From NCBI RefSeq assembly GCF_001747095.1, contig NZ_MDGP01000001.1:3889001-3953000 (forward strand): DNA of 64,000 nt. The letters run 5' to 3'. The first letter of the stretch is position 1. The number at the start of each line of letters is the position of its first letter. The translations under genes were made by a program, and so were the position numbers. The notes under the pieces are model-generated. The model had not been told where the DNA came from and did no database searches. It worked only from the letters and a program-made list of their open reading frames with translations. This DNA comes from Roseivirga sp. 4D4 (GTDB lineage: Bacteria; Bacteroidota; Bacteroidia; Cytophagales; Cyclobacteriaceae). Positions 35,201 to 43,391 of the stretch are shown piece after piece.

Positions 35201-35576
35201 TCTTTTGATCTATAAATTCGAGGCTTTTGAATTGTTCAAAGGTTTCCTTTCAAAGGTGAATGAAGAAACTATGTCCTTCTTGTCGAAGGCCTTTATTCCT
35301 ACTGAAGATCCAAACCGTGTTCAGGAAGCCAGATCATCTAAGCGTCAGAACTTCAATGAGTCCAAAGCAGAATCTCAAAGTGCTTTGGCGGGAAGACAGG
35401 ATACAAGAAATAGACCTCCGGTCGAAAAAGTCGCTCCAATCAAATCTGAGAAGGTTTTTGGAAGAAATGACAGGGTGTCAGTACAGTATCCAGACGGAAG
35501 TGTTAAAAAAGACGTTAAGTTTAAGACTGTAGAAGCAGATATCATGTCTAATAAGTGTGTGGTCATAGATGAATAG
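32226..35576 (+). CDS. secA: Preprotein translocase ATPase SecA, lineage-specific C-terminus
   Basis: A 1116-residue SecA, the motor of the Sec pathway. Walker A is MATGEGKTLVATLPAY near residue 195, the DEAD-like motif is VDEVDSVLIDEARTPL near 300, and the second motor domain holds TNMAGRGTDIKL and RQLRGRAGRQGDPG. It is longer than E. coli SecA (901 residues), with extra helical insertions, as is common in Bacteroidota. The usual C-terminal zinc-binding tail (CxCxSGx8CH/C) is missing; instead the protein ends FGRNDRVSVQYPDG...NKCVVIDE with a single cysteine. It overlaps the next lipoprotein gene by 8 bases. Confidence 0.97.
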   Translation: MSILTKGISKLFGSKSDRDVKEVTPIVGEINAVYETLSGISDEELRGRTQAFKDRIATDLKEIDSEIAALQQRVEDEPDLDIQEKDNIFQSIDKLEEKRNEELEVVLKDILPDAFATVKETARRFKENGKLVVSANMMDRQLATTGDHIQIDGDTATWHNEWVAAGNLLKWEMLHYDVQLIGGIVLHNGKIAEMATGEGKTLVATLPAYLNALAGRGVHVVTVNDYLAKRDSEWMAPLFQFHGLSIDCVDKHQPNSEERRSAYRADITYGTNNEFGFDYLRDNMAREEKELVQRKHHYAMVDEVDSVLIDEARTPLIISGPVPRGDEHEFYELKPRIQKLVDAQRKICGQYLNDAKRLLKEGNEQEGGLALFRAFRGLPKYKPLIKFLSETGVRLTMQKTENFYLQDNQKNMPQADEPLYFTIDEKSNVVNLTEKGTELITGEGEDPNFFILTDIGEIVAKFEKDDSLSDEDKLKQKDEAIKDYSVKAQRIHTVNQLLKAFTMFERDTEYIVAENKVKIVDEQTGRVMDGRRYSDGLHQAIEAKENVKVEDATQTYATITLQNYFRMYHKLAGMTGTAETEAGEFWEIYELDTVVIPTNRPIQRDDRQDKVYKTVREKFNAVVEEIVELTGQGRPVLVGTTSVEISEVLSRMLNLKKIKHQVLNAKQHASEADVVAEAGKPGTVTIATNMAGRGTDIKLHPDSKAAGGLAIIGTERHESRRVDRQLRGRAGRQGDPGASQFFVSLEDNLMRLFGSDRVAKLMDRMGLKEGEMIQHSMITKSIERAQKKVEENNFGTRKRLLEYDDIMNQQRTVIYDRRRNALKGERLQLDIMNMLYDTCEDIVNNSKGSEDYDAFKLSCISTLGIDSKIDQDAFTRTDFNNLINDLYDEAFAAYQQKNKTIAESTLPLLKHIQKERGATVENILLPFTDGKRQIGVPVNLQKTIDTENAEMIKAMEKAITLGVIDLTWKEHLRDMDDLKQSVQNAVYEQKDPLLIYKFEAFELFKGFLSKVNEETMSFLSKAFIPTEDPNRVQEARSSKRQNFNESKAESQSALAGRQDTRNRPPVEKVAPIKSEKVFGRNDRVSVQYPDGSVKKDVKFKTVEADIMSNKCVVIDE

Positions 35577-36099
35577 ACTTGTTCTAAATATCGTTCTGGT
35601 ACTCTTGGTGATTGGCCTTGGATCGGCTGGTTGTGCTAAATCAACCGTCCCTCAGAAGAAGGAGGTAGCTGATTTGACCTTCTCCGAGGATTTATCACAG
35701 TATAACCCAAAGGTTGAACTGGCTGATACCAAGATAGGACAAGGATCTGACGAGATCATCCAGAATGACCCATTAGAAAGTCCATTTGACATTTCAGATC
35801 AATTGGATACGCTGATCGATTCTATGCGCGTGGGCAATGATTCTATTCGCATGATGGATGGCTATACCATCCTAGTCTACTCTGGGAATAACGGAACTGA
35901 AGCAGGCCGAGTAAGAAACAGGTTATTTGATATTGTTCCGGATATGACAGCTCGATATACCTATAAATTGCCAACATACTTTGTAAAAGTGGGACAATTT
36001 TTTCAGCAGGTTGAAGCCCAACCACTATACCGAAAAATTAGAGAATACTACCCTACAGCTTCGATTGTGCCGGACAAATTTCCGATTGAAGAGAAATGA
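35569..36099 (+). CDS. SPOR-domain-like lipoprotein
   Basis: A 176-residue lipoprotein with a signal and lipobox SAGC (Cys22). A linker of about 75 residues leads to a C-terminal region (about 100-170) with the pattern of a SPOR domain: YTILVYSGNNGTEAGRVRNRL, then YKLPTYFVKVGQFFQQVEAQPLYRKI. SPOR domains bind denuded peptidoglycan, often at the septum. The start overlaps the end of secA by 8 bases and the end overlaps the M20 gene by 4 bases, so all three are co-translated. The assignment rests on pattern only. Confidence 0.75.
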   Translation: MNRLVLNIVLVLLVIGLGSAGCAKSTVPQKKEVADLTFSEDLSQYNPKVELADTKIGQGSDEIIQNDPLESPFDISDQLDTLIDSMRVGNDSIRMMDGYTILVYSGNNGTEAGRVRNRLFDIVPDMTARYTYKLPTYFVKVGQFFQQVEAQPLYRKIREYYPTASIVPDKFPIEEK

Positions 36100-37289
36100 T
36101 ATCGGCAGATCAAATAAAGATTCTAGCAAATCAGTTTGCCAATGACGTGGTGCAGATCAGGCGTCATATTCATGCGAACCCAGAATTGTCTTTTCAAGAG
36201 TTTGAAACGGCTAAATATGTCTCCAAAGAATTAAGAGCTATTGGTATTGAACCCAAAGAGGGAATTGCCGGTACCGGTTTGACCGCTCTTATCAAAGGAA
36301 GGAATCCTGAAAAGAAGACCGTTGCATTGCGTGGTGATATGGATGCCCTACCAATTCTAGAAGCCAATGATGTGGACTATAAGTCAACCAATGAGGGTGT
36401 GATGCATGCCTGTGGCCATGATGTCCATACAGCTTGTGTATTGGGAGCTGCAAGAATTCTAAATGAGTTAAAAGATCAGTTTGAAGGAACGGTGAAATTG
36501 GTTTTTCAACCAGGGGAAGAAAAAAACCCGGGAGGAGCGTCCTTAATGATTAAGGATGGTGCCTTGGAGAATCCAAGACCAGATCGAATGCTGGGCCAGC
36601 ATGTTATGCCATTTATTCCTACTGGCAAAGTTGGCTTCAGGGAAGGTATGTACATGGCCAGTGCCGATGAGATTTATCTGACCGTTAAAGGTAAGGGTGG
36701 ACATGCGGCATTACCGGATAAGGTAATCGATCCAATTATAATTGCTTCTCATATTTTGGTGGCACTTCAGCAGGTGGTGAGTAGGAATGCAGACCCGAAG
36801 ACACCAACCGTATTATCATTCGGAACCATTCACGGTGGACAGGCCCAGAATATAATTCCGGATGAAGTGAAAATATCAGGAACATTCAGGGCTTTGAACG
36901 AAGATTGGCGATTTGAAGCACATAAAAGAATTACTGCAATTGCCAAGGGGGTAGCTGAGGGTATGGGAGGCGAATGCGATGTTAATATTGACGTTGGCTA
37001 TCCTTATCTGAGTAATGATATCAAAACTACTCAAGTGGCAAGGCAGGCAGCTACAGAATACCTGGGAGAAGAAAATATAGTCGATTTAGACCTTTGGATG
37101 GGAGCAGAGGATTTCGCTTTCTATACTCACGAGGTGCCATCCAGTTTCTACAGGCTAGGTACTGGCAATGAAGTTAAGGGAACCACCAATGGTGTGCACA
37201 CACCCAATTTCAATATCGATGAAGATGCCATTGAGTTGGGAATTGGTTTAATGGCCTGGATTGCTCTGAACCAACTGTATCAGATTTGA
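36096..37289 (+). CDS. M20 family metallo-amidohydrolase
   Basis: A 397-residue N-acyl-amino-acid or peptide amidohydrolase. Landmarks are RRHIHANPELSFQE near residue 21, LRGDMDALPI near 86, MHACGHDVHTACVLG near 107 (metal-binding Cys/His), PGEEKNPGGA near 141, GKGGHAALPD for the lid domain and the final MGAEDFAFY segment. Metal ligands look intact. The natural substrate in this group (hippurate hydrolase, amino-acid deacylase, IAA-amino-acid hydrolase) cannot be told from sequence. It is the last gene of the secA group. Its stop codon overlaps the end of the facing Na/Pi gene by 10 bases. Confidence 0.93.
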   Translation: MISADQIKILANQFANDVVQIRRHIHANPELSFQEFETAKYVSKELRAIGIEPKEGIAGTGLTALIKGRNPEKKTVALRGDMDALPILEANDVDYKSTNEGVMHACGHDVHTACVLGAARILNELKDQFEGTVKLVFQPGEEKNPGGASLMIKDGALENPRPDRMLGQHVMPFIPTGKVGFREGMYMASADEIYLTVKGKGGHAALPDKVIDPIIIASHILVALQQVVSRNADPKTPTVLSFGTIHGGQAQNIIPDEVKISGTFRALNEDWRFEAHKRITAIAKGVAEGMGGECDVNIDVGYPYLSNDIKTTQVARQAATEYLGEENIVDLDLWMGAEDFAFYTHEVPSSFYRLGTGNEVKGTTNGVHTPNFNIDEDAIELGIGLMAWIALNQLYQI

Positions 37290-39001
37290 TCTTCCTCGCT
37301 GTATTTGCCGACAGCGCTTTGACTCATGTTTAATAAGTGATCACCAATTGTTTCTAAACTGGCTATGATGTCTTTGTAAACAACTCCCGTTTTTACAGAG
37401 TACTCTTTTGCCTCAATGGATTTAAGGTTTTGCTTATGCAGCTTGACTACATAGTCATTGATCTCCTTCTCTTTGGAGAGGGCTTCTTCTTCGTTGACCT
37501 GAGATAAATCTTCGACATTTAGGTTGCTCTTTACTATCCCCACTGCATCTGAGATGAGATCATACAACACCTCGAGTTTACTGACTTGCTTTGACGTTAG
37601 TGCTACATTCTTAGCGTCCAATCTTTCGAAGTGCTTAACCAGTCTTAAATATTCATCACCTGTACGCTCAAATTCTGACGCAATACTCAAGACATCTCGT
37701 ATTTGATTAGAGTGATTGATGCTTAGTTCTTCGCTGGTGATTCTAATCACATAGTTGGAAACTTCCTCTTCAAATTTGTCTGTAGTATTTTCTAAATCGT
37801 AAATTCTAGACTTAAATCGGGCTGTCTTCGCTTTGTCCTCAGCGAGCAACAGTTTTTTAGAGTTTTTGCAAAGACTAGCAAGGATATCGCCAAACTGTCG
37901 GATTTCCATTTGCACTTCTTGAAGTGAAAGAGAAGGAGTCTTAACGATTCCTGTACTAATGTATTTTAGCTTGAATATCTCATCATCACCTTCTTTTGAT
38001 GGAACCATTTTGATAACCACTCGAGCAATCAAATCGACAAACCATACAAGGATCAATGTATTCAGAATGTTGAACAGCATATGGAAAGCAGTCAACCCAT
38101 CTTTAATCGAATCAACATTCGTGAATGGAGATCCAAGATCCAGCGAGACCACAATGCTGTCAATAAGCCTGAGGAAAGGATTGAAAAGAATCAACATCCA
38201 CAGCACGCCAATGAGATTAAAGATTAGATGAGCGCGTGCTGCTCTTTTAGCATGCGTATTGCCGATTACTGCCGCAATATTTGCGGTGATTGTAGTGCCA
38301 ATGTTTTCACCAAGTACAATGGCAGCTGCCATTTCGAATGGAATAATTCCCTTGGCGCATAGCGTAAGTGTGATGGCTATTGCCGCGCTAGATGATTGAA
38401 CAATGATTGTGACAATAGTACCTACTACAACCATCAAAATAGTCGAGAAGAATCCGTATTCTCCAAGTTGACCTATAAACTCTTGAGTCTCCGCTGATAA
38501 GTTACTTGGTACTAGATCTTTTAGTGCTCCTAATCCTATAAAGAGTATGGAGAAACCGATTAAGAACTCTCCGAGGTATTTCCACCGATCAGCCTTTGCA
38601 AATAAGAAAAGGGGGACAGCAAGTGCAAGAATGGGTAATGCAAAGGCCGTAATGCTTATTTTGAATCCAAAGATTACGATGATTAAAGCAGTAATAGTGG
38701 TTCCAATGTTGGCGCCCATAATTACTCCAATTGACTGTTTTAAATTTAAAAGGCCCGCATTCACAAAACTCACGATCATCACCGTTGTTGCTGATGAACT
38801 CTGAATGACAGATGTCGTAAAAAAGCCAGTTAAAACTCCTCCTAGCCTAGTACTTGTCATACTGGCCAGACCATTCCTAAGTTTATCTCCAGCAACGCGC
38901 TGAATGCCCTCACTCATCACCTTCATTCCATAAATGAAAAGGCCAAGTGCACCAAAAATCTTAATTAAGATGAGATAGAGAGGTTCTTGATCGGGAGACA
39001 T
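37280..39001 (-). CDS. Na/Pi cotransporter family protein with PhoU-like domain
   Basis: A 573-residue transporter of the Na/Pi-cotransporter II-related family. The membrane part (about residues 1-330) has two QSSSATT/QSSSAA repeats (SVIQSSSATTVMIVSF and IVQSSSAAIAITL), typical of inverted-repeat family members, with the GANIGTTITA signature after each. The C-terminal 220 residues form helices with repeated charged/hydrophobic pattern, like PhoU. It probably imports phosphate with sodium, or regulates this. It is divergent from a second family member at 39300, and its own promoter is not evident. Confidence 0.92.
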   Translation of the reverse strand: MSPDQEPLYLILIKIFGALGLFIYGMKVMSEGIQRVAGDKLRNGLASMTSTRLGGVLTGFFTTSVIQSSSATTVMIVSFVNAGLLNLKQSIGVIMGANIGTTITALIIVIFGFKISITAFALPILALAVPLFLFAKADRWKYLGEFLIGFSILFIGLGALKDLVPSNLSAETQEFIGQLGEYGFFSTILMVVVGTIVTIIVQSSSAAIAITLTLCAKGIIPFEMAAAIVLGENIGTTITANIAAVIGNTHAKRAARAHLIFNLIGVLWMLILFNPFLRLIDSIVVSLDLGSPFTNVDSIKDGLTAFHMLFNILNTLILVWFVDLIARVVIKMVPSKEGDDEIFKLKYISTGIVKTPSLSLQEVQMEIRQFGDILASLCKNSKKLLLAEDKAKTARFKSRIYDLENTTDKFEEEVSNYVIRITSEELSINHSNQIRDVLSIASEFERTGDEYLRLVKHFERLDAKNVALTSKQVSKLEVLYDLISDAVGIVKSNLNVEDLSQVNEEEALSKEKEINDYVVKLHKQNLKSIEAKEYSVKTGVVYKDIIASLETIGDHLLNMSQSAVGKYSEEDQI

Positions 39002-39299
39002 TTCAGGGATTCAGTGTAGCGATTGATTGATCGTTTAATACGCTGGTCTTTTAGGAACACTACAAAAGTATAACTCTTTTTGAATTATCAGAATCACTGC
39101 GTTAACTGGGTGTTAACTCATGTAAAGCATCGAAGACACATGAAAATTATAACAGTCTGAAAACTAGGGAGATAAAAGAATTGATCTTTTTTTGATCATA
39201 AGGTGATTTGTTAACAAAGGCTTTACATGAATGCCTGACTTACAAGGTCTTAAAATTCTATTTTTGCGAAATAATCTTTAGGTGTAATCATTTACCTCT
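39002..39299. other. Intergenic region between the two Na/Pi transporter genes
   Basis: 298 bases without an ORF I would call. It contains a candidate -7 element TATTTTTG at 39259-39266 for the rightward gene (start near 39273) but no well-spaced TTG. There is an imperfect direct repeat GTTAACTGGGTGTTAAC at 39101-39117. I see no Pho-box-like repeats that I could defend. Confidence 0.4.
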
Positions 39300-40862
39300 T
39301 TGGGAGAAGAAGAATTAAATATTCCGAATAAGAAACCAAGAAGTTGGTTTCTCTCTGCAGTCATGTTCATTATGGCGGTAGGTCTCTTCTTGCTTGCCAT
39401 TGAGTTAGTAGGTGCTTCGGTGTCTATGATAGGTAGAGAAACCGCGCGTTCTGTTCTACTAGTAACATCCAATCCATTTATAGGTCTGTTCATTGGATTA
39501 TTGGCTACAGCTTTAATTCAAAGTAGCTCGACTGTTACTGCAATGACAGTAGCTGTAGTTGCCTCGGGATATCTATCGCTTGGTAACGCGATCCCGATTG
39601 TGATGGGCGCTAATGTGGGCACCACGTTAACCAGTACCTTGGTTTCTCTGGGCTTTATAACAAATAGGAACGAATTCAGGAAGGCGATTTCGGCCGGTAC
39701 GATTCACGACTTCTTTAATATAATAACCGTACTTATAGTATTCCCATTGGAGTATTACTATGGATTGCTGAGCTATTGTGCCCAACAATTGACTTCTCTA
39801 ATCGCAGGAGGTTCTGGTGACAATACTGCATTTAACAATACATTAGACATTGGATACAGCAGGGTCACGGAGTGGTTAATGACATTTTTCCCGCAAAACT
39901 TTGTCTCCATCATTATCTCCTTGGTTCTTTTATTTCTCTCGATTAAGTTTTTGTCAAATATTATTTATTCGAGACTAATAGGTGCTTCAAAAGGCAAGTT
40001 GAAACGCTATGTTTTTAATAACCCGTACAAGTCTTTCGGCTGGGGTACTTTAATTACTGCAGGTGTTCAATCGAGCTCTATTACAACTTCGTTGATCGTT
40101 CCATTAGTGGCTTCTGGAAGAGTAAAATTGAGTAATGCCTTTCCATTTATAATGGGTGCCAATATTGGTACGACTATCACGGCTATCCTTGCAGCTTATA
40201 GCCGTTCTGACGCAGCCATTAGCCTGGCTTTCGTTCACTTGCTGTTCAATCTCATCGGGGTTCTTATATTCTTGCCTTTCCCATCGATCAGAAAGATTCC
40301 CGTAGCGATTGCTTTTAAATTTGGTAAGCTCACTTTGGATTCAAGGGCATTTGGTTTCTCCTATATCATTCTCTCTTTCTTTCTTCTACCGTTTACCCTT
40401 ATTTACATCAGTGGTGGTTCCTCGGGTAGGCAGTTGATTTATGAATATGAGATTGATAGCGGGACTAAGACTTCGACAATTTTCGTCAATCCAAATGAGC
40501 AGCAAAGTCAAATTCAATTCTTGGTATACGAATCTGGCGTTGATGATTCTGAGTCTCCTGACACTTCATTTTCAATCAACGAGAACCAATCTAAGTTGGC
40601 TACAACCAGAGGTCTCATAGACTACGACTTATCAGACAATGCATTTGACAATGACGGTAGAATTCTAGCTGTTAATGATACGGCTAGCTACACGCTGAAT
40701 GGTGAAAAAATGGAAGGGCTTCGTTTTATAGAAGTGGCTTTTAATGACAATACCATGGGGCAATTCTTAATTGACAACGAAAAGAAAGTGATGATAAAAT
40801 CAAGCTACTTTGATGGTCAAGGTGACCTTTTAAAGACGAGTAAACTAATTTCAATTCAATAG
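39300..40862 (+). CDS. Na/Pi symporter family protein, second paralogue
   Basis: A 520-residue transporter of the same family as the divergent gene. No suitable ATG is upstream of the first helix; TTG 39300 gives a hydrophilic lead (EEELNIPNKKPRSW) and is the best start, with ATG 39363 as the alternative. The membrane part holds QSSSTVTAMTV near residue 78 and QSSSITTSLIV near 260, each followed by GANVGTT/GANIGTT. Instead of a PhoU domain, the C-terminus is a soluble domain of about 140 residues (beta-rich, many Asp/Asn) that probably lies outside the membrane. It may share a transcript with the following three genes. Confidence 0.87.
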   Translation: MGEEELNIPNKKPRSWFLSAVMFIMAVGLFLLAIELVGASVSMIGRETARSVLLVTSNPFIGLFIGLLATALIQSSSTVTAMTVAVVASGYLSLGNAIPIVMGANVGTTLTSTLVSLGFITNRNEFRKAISAGTIHDFFNIITVLIVFPLEYYYGLLSYCAQQLTSLIAGGSGDNTAFNNTLDIGYSRVTEWLMTFFPQNFVSIIISLVLLFLSIKFLSNIIYSRLIGASKGKLKRYVFNNPYKSFGWGTLITAGVQSSSITTSLIVPLVASGRVKLSNAFPFIMGANIGTTITAILAAYSRSDAAISLAFVHLLFNLIGVLIFLPFPSIRKIPVAIAFKFGKLTLDSRAFGFSYIILSFFLLPFTLIYISGGSSGRQLIYEYEIDSGTKTSTIFVNPNEQQSQIQFLVYESGVDDSESPDTSFSINENQSKLATTRGLIDYDLSDNAFDNDGRILAVNDTASYTLNGEKMEGLRFIEVAFNDNTMGQFLIDNEKKVMIKSSYFDGQGDLLKTSKLISIQ

Positions 40863-40901
40863 TTGATCACTTCTTTCTATCTTGCCTGAAATCCCAAGGT
40901 T

Positions 40902-41231
40902 TTGAAGCTTTTTGACTTAGATAAACTAGTAGACACTTTAACAGGGTTTCTTGAGACCAAAATTGAACTTCTAAAGCTTGATGCTCAGGAAGAATCAACC
41001 AAGCTGATTGCTAAAGCGGTAGTCTCTTTAATGATCGCTGTTTTATGTTTGATGGCTTTATTACTGATATCTATAGGCTTATCTAATGTTCTTAATTCAT
41101 ATTTGGAAAGTAACTTCTTGGGATATATTATAGTCGGAGCATTGTACCTCTGTTTTGCCGGAATAGTTTACTTCAGAAGAAAAAGTTTGTTAAATCAGAT
41201 TAAGGCAAAATCAGAGATTAAGAAAGATTAA
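40902..41231 (+). CDS. Phage-holin-3_6 (holin-X)-like small membrane protein
   Basis: A 109-residue protein starting with a TTG (KLFDLDKLVDTL). An amphipathic N-terminal helix with Lys/Glu (ETKIELLKLDAQEESTKLI) is followed by two membrane helices (about 45-65 and 72-92) and a basic end. This is the architecture of the Phage_holin_3_6 / actinobacterial holin-X family, which occurs widely in bacterial chromosomes without phages. It sits 40 bases after the transporter and 7 bases before the next small gene. The family name does not imply lysis here. The role is unknown. Confidence 0.7.
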   Translation: MKLFDLDKLVDTLTGFLETKIELLKLDAQEESTKLIAKAVVSLMIAVLCLMALLLISIGLSNVLNSYLESNFLGYIIVGALYLCFAGIVYFRRKSLLNQIKAKSEIKKD

Positions 41232-41238
41232 AAACTCT

Positions 41239-41589
41239 ATGTCAAAACGGGAAGAGCTCGAAAATGCCAACGATAAATTCAAGAATGCACTTGAGTCTCA
41301 ATTGGGTGAATTAAAGAACAATTTTGACAAAGTGGGGAAAAGTGCCTTGATTGTTGGAGGAGGACTCTTAGGAGCCTATTTGCTCTCTACTGTGATAACT
41401 GGGGGAGGCAATAAGAAGTTGAAAAAGGGTAAAAAGGAAAAACCAAAGAAAGTTGAGATGCCTGCCAAAGGAGAGAACCTTTTAGCCTCGACACTCAAGG
41501 AGCAAGCCATTGTTTTCTTGCTGGGCATCGCAGCTGAACGATTGGCTTCCTTTTTAAAAGAAGTAGATGTTGCCGAAGATGAGAAATAG
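41239..41589 (+). CDS. Small membrane-anchored protein (YtxH-like organisation)
   Basis: A 116-residue protein. A charged coiled-coil-like start (SKREELENANDKFKNALESQ) is followed by one Gly/Leu-rich membrane helix around residues 34-55 and a strongly basic stretch (KKLKKGKKEKPKKVEMP). The C-terminal 30 residues contain a second weakly hydrophobic helix (AIVFLLGIAAERLASFL). It resembles YtxH-like or holin-associated proteins in layout, but I cannot assign a family. It is 7 bases after the holin-X-like gene and overlaps the prenyltransferase gene by 11 bases. Confidence 0.65.
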   Translation: MSKREELENANDKFKNALESQLGELKNNFDKVGKSALIVGGGLLGAYLLSTVITGGGNKKLKKGKKEKPKKVEMPAKGENLLASTLKEQAIVFLLGIAAERLASFLKEVDVAEDEK

Positions 41590-42346
41590 CAATTTATACA
41601 ACGACTTTGGCAGATTGACGACTTCTGGACGAAAGGCATTAGCAGTCCTTTTTGATCCTGATGACACTGATGAGCGAGGCTTGATCGAAAGCCTTAATCT
41701 ATGTTTGGAACAAAAGGTAGATTATATTTTTGTGGGTGGAAGCCTGGTGACAAGCAGTAATTTGCATGAGGTTGTAAGTATGGTTAAATCATATACGGAT
41801 ATACCCTGTATACTATTCCCAGGCAACGCAATCCAAATTGATGCGGCTGCAGACGCTATCCTTTTTCTTTCTCTTATATCGGGAAGGAACCCTGAACTAT
41901 TGATTGGTCAACATGTAGTAGCTGCTCCAGTTGTAAAAAGAAGCAATCTCGAAGTAATACCTACAGGTTATATGTTGGTTAATTCGGGTAAGCCCACAAG
42001 TGCTTCTTACATCAGCAATTCCCAGCCCTTGCCTAATGATAAACCAAGTTTAGCCGCGTCTACGGCCCTTGCAGGTCAAATGCTAGGCTTGAAAACAGTC
42101 TATATGGATGCAGGTAGTGGCGCTGAAGAACCCATTGCTGCAAGAATAATTCGCGCTGTAAAAGGAGCTATAGATATTCCCTTGATTATTGGAGGTGGAT
42201 TGAATTCTGCATCAAAGGCTAGGCAGGCATTGGATGCAGGTGCCGATATCATTGTGATTGGCAATGGGGCACAAAAAAACCTCAATCTTTTGACTGAGGT
42301 TTCTGAGGTGGTACATTTTTATAATGAAGCCTTAAATGTTAATTAG
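41579..42346 (+). CDS. Geranylgeranylglyceryl/heptaprenylglyceryl phosphate synthase (GGGPS/PcrB family)
   Basis: A 255-residue TIM-barrel prenyltransferase that links a polyprenyl diphosphate to glycerol 1-phosphate, the ether-lipid reaction of archaea and of some bacteria. The start is ATG 41579 (the frame is open to a TTG at 41567). Visible motifs are FDPDDTD, YIFVGGSLVTSSN, LFPGN, GYMLVNSGKPTSA, VYMDAGSGAEEP, IIGGGLNSASKA and VIGNGAQKN, which form the phosphate and substrate pockets. The length fits the larger, archaeal-like GGGPS group known also from Bacteroidota. The chain length of its product is not deducible. It ends facing the AraC gene with a 15-base overlap. Confidence 0.9.
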   Translation: MRNSNLYNDFGRLTTSGRKALAVLFDPDDTDERGLIESLNLCLEQKVDYIFVGGSLVTSSNLHEVVSMVKSYTDIPCILFPGNAIQIDAAADAILFLSLISGRNPELLIGQHVVAAPVVKRSNLEVIPTGYMLVNSGKPTSASYISNSQPLPNDKPSLAASTALAGQMLGLKTVYMDAGSGAEEPIAARIIRAVKGAIDIPLIIGGGLNSASKARQALDAGADIIVIGNGAQKNLNLLTEVSEVVHFYNEALNVN

Positions 42347-43255
42347 GCTTTCACGTCTTCTCATTTTTCCAGCAGGAATACCGAACATCATTTTAAATCT
42401 TCTACAGAAGTAGGCTGTATCTTTATATCCGACTTCTCGACCGATATCTCTGATGCTCTTCTTGGTGGTTCTCAATAGGTCAACAGCGGCTTCCATACGT
42501 TGATACTCAATGTAATCCTGAGGGTTAATACCCGTCAGCATTTTGAAATACTGACCAACATAGTCCTCTGAAACATTAGCCACTCTAGCCAGCACTTTGT
42601 TAGACAGATCCCCACCGATATTCTTCTTGATATAACTGAAAATATCAATAAGTCTAGGATCCTTGAAGTAGGTGCTATTGGTCACCAACTGTTCTACAAA
42701 GAGCCTATTATCTAAAATATATCTGATAACCTCTACAACCAAGTACTCTGTATTTACCTTGATTACTCTGTTCTTACCCGGCTTTACAGAATTATCTTCA
42801 TTTATAATAAGTCTGATTAATTCTGCCAATACACTGCAATTGCGAATGGCGAAAGGTGTTATGTTCAATGATGAGAAGAAGTTGACAGAGTCAAAGACTT
42901 TCGCCTCAAACATTACCTGACTAAATCCATCCACGTCAAAGTCATTGATCTCAGAGTCATTTGCGTTTTGCAAGTATTTCTTCTTATTAGAAATAAACTC
43001 TTCGTTCGAGATCGCCTGTGCTGTAACAGAGCCAAATGAAATTGAAAGGGATTTCCCTCCAGGGATAAAAAGCATATCTCCTTCAGAAACTTTTTCTTGA
43101 TCTGGACCGAAATACACGTCTCCATTATTGACTACAATAATGGTATTCTCGACATCGTAAAAGTTATCTATCGTGACAGCCTTAGCTATCTTCATGTTCC
43201 TACTCTTGATGTAGCGAACTCCTAGTGATTCTATTATTTTGTTATAATCCTCCAT
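42332..43255 (-). CDS. AraC family transcriptional regulator
   Basis: A 307-residue regulator. The first 190 residues look like a cupin-type sensor (VVNNGDVYFGP, EGDMLFIPGGKSLSISFG), and the last 100 residues are the AraC DNA-binding domain with two helix-turn-helix motifs: LARVANVSEDYVGQYFKMLTG, then the signature IRDIGREVGYKDTAYFCRRF and FGIPAGKMRR. The cupin appears to lack an obvious metal-binding triad. The upstream region has GAAACGTTTC (43266-43275), a short palindrome too small to call. The gene lies downstream of, and separated by a terminator from, the acyl-CoA dehydrogenase. Targets unknown. Confidence 0.9.
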   Translation of the reverse strand: MEDYNKIIESLGVRYIKSRNMKIAKAVTIDNFYDVENTIIVVNNGDVYFGPDQEKVSEGDMLFIPGGKSLSISFGSVTAQAISNEEFISNKKKYLQNANDSEINDFDVDGFSQVMFEAKVFDSVNFFSSLNITPFAIRNCSVLAELIRLIINEDNSVKPGKNRVIKVNTEYLVVEVIRYILDNRLFVEQLVTNSTYFKDPRLIDIFSYIKKNIGGDLSNKVLARVANVSEDYVGQYFKMLTGINPQDYIEYQRMEAAVDLLRTTKKSIRDIGREVGYKDTAYFCRRFKMMFGIPAGKMRRRESLINI

Positions 43256-43332
43256 AGTGGTGTATGAAACGTTTCGAAAAAATTGTTTTTGTAAAGTGTA
43301 CTAATTTACGCTTGTCTATAATAATCCCAAAA

Positions 43333-43376
43333 AAAAATGACCATTGACAACAATTTATATGTCAATGGTCATTTTT
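43333..43376 (-). terminator. Intrinsic terminator of the acyl-CoA dehydrogenase gene
   Basis: A 17-bp perfect stem (43333-43349 with 43360-43376) around a 10-base loop. On the minus strand its descending arm ends in a T run. It is 15 bases after the stop of the dehydrogenase gene. Confidence 0.85.
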
Positions 43377-43391
43377 ATGTAATGATTCTCC

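Noticed and set aside
40902..41231. Holin-like gene as a sign of a prophage
   Set aside because: No other phage gene is nearby, the family is common in chromosomes, and the gene is embedded in an ordinary operon.
43266..43275. GAAACGTTTC upstream of the AraC gene as an operator
   Set aside because: Only 10 bp, no second copy and no defined promoter; too likely by chance.
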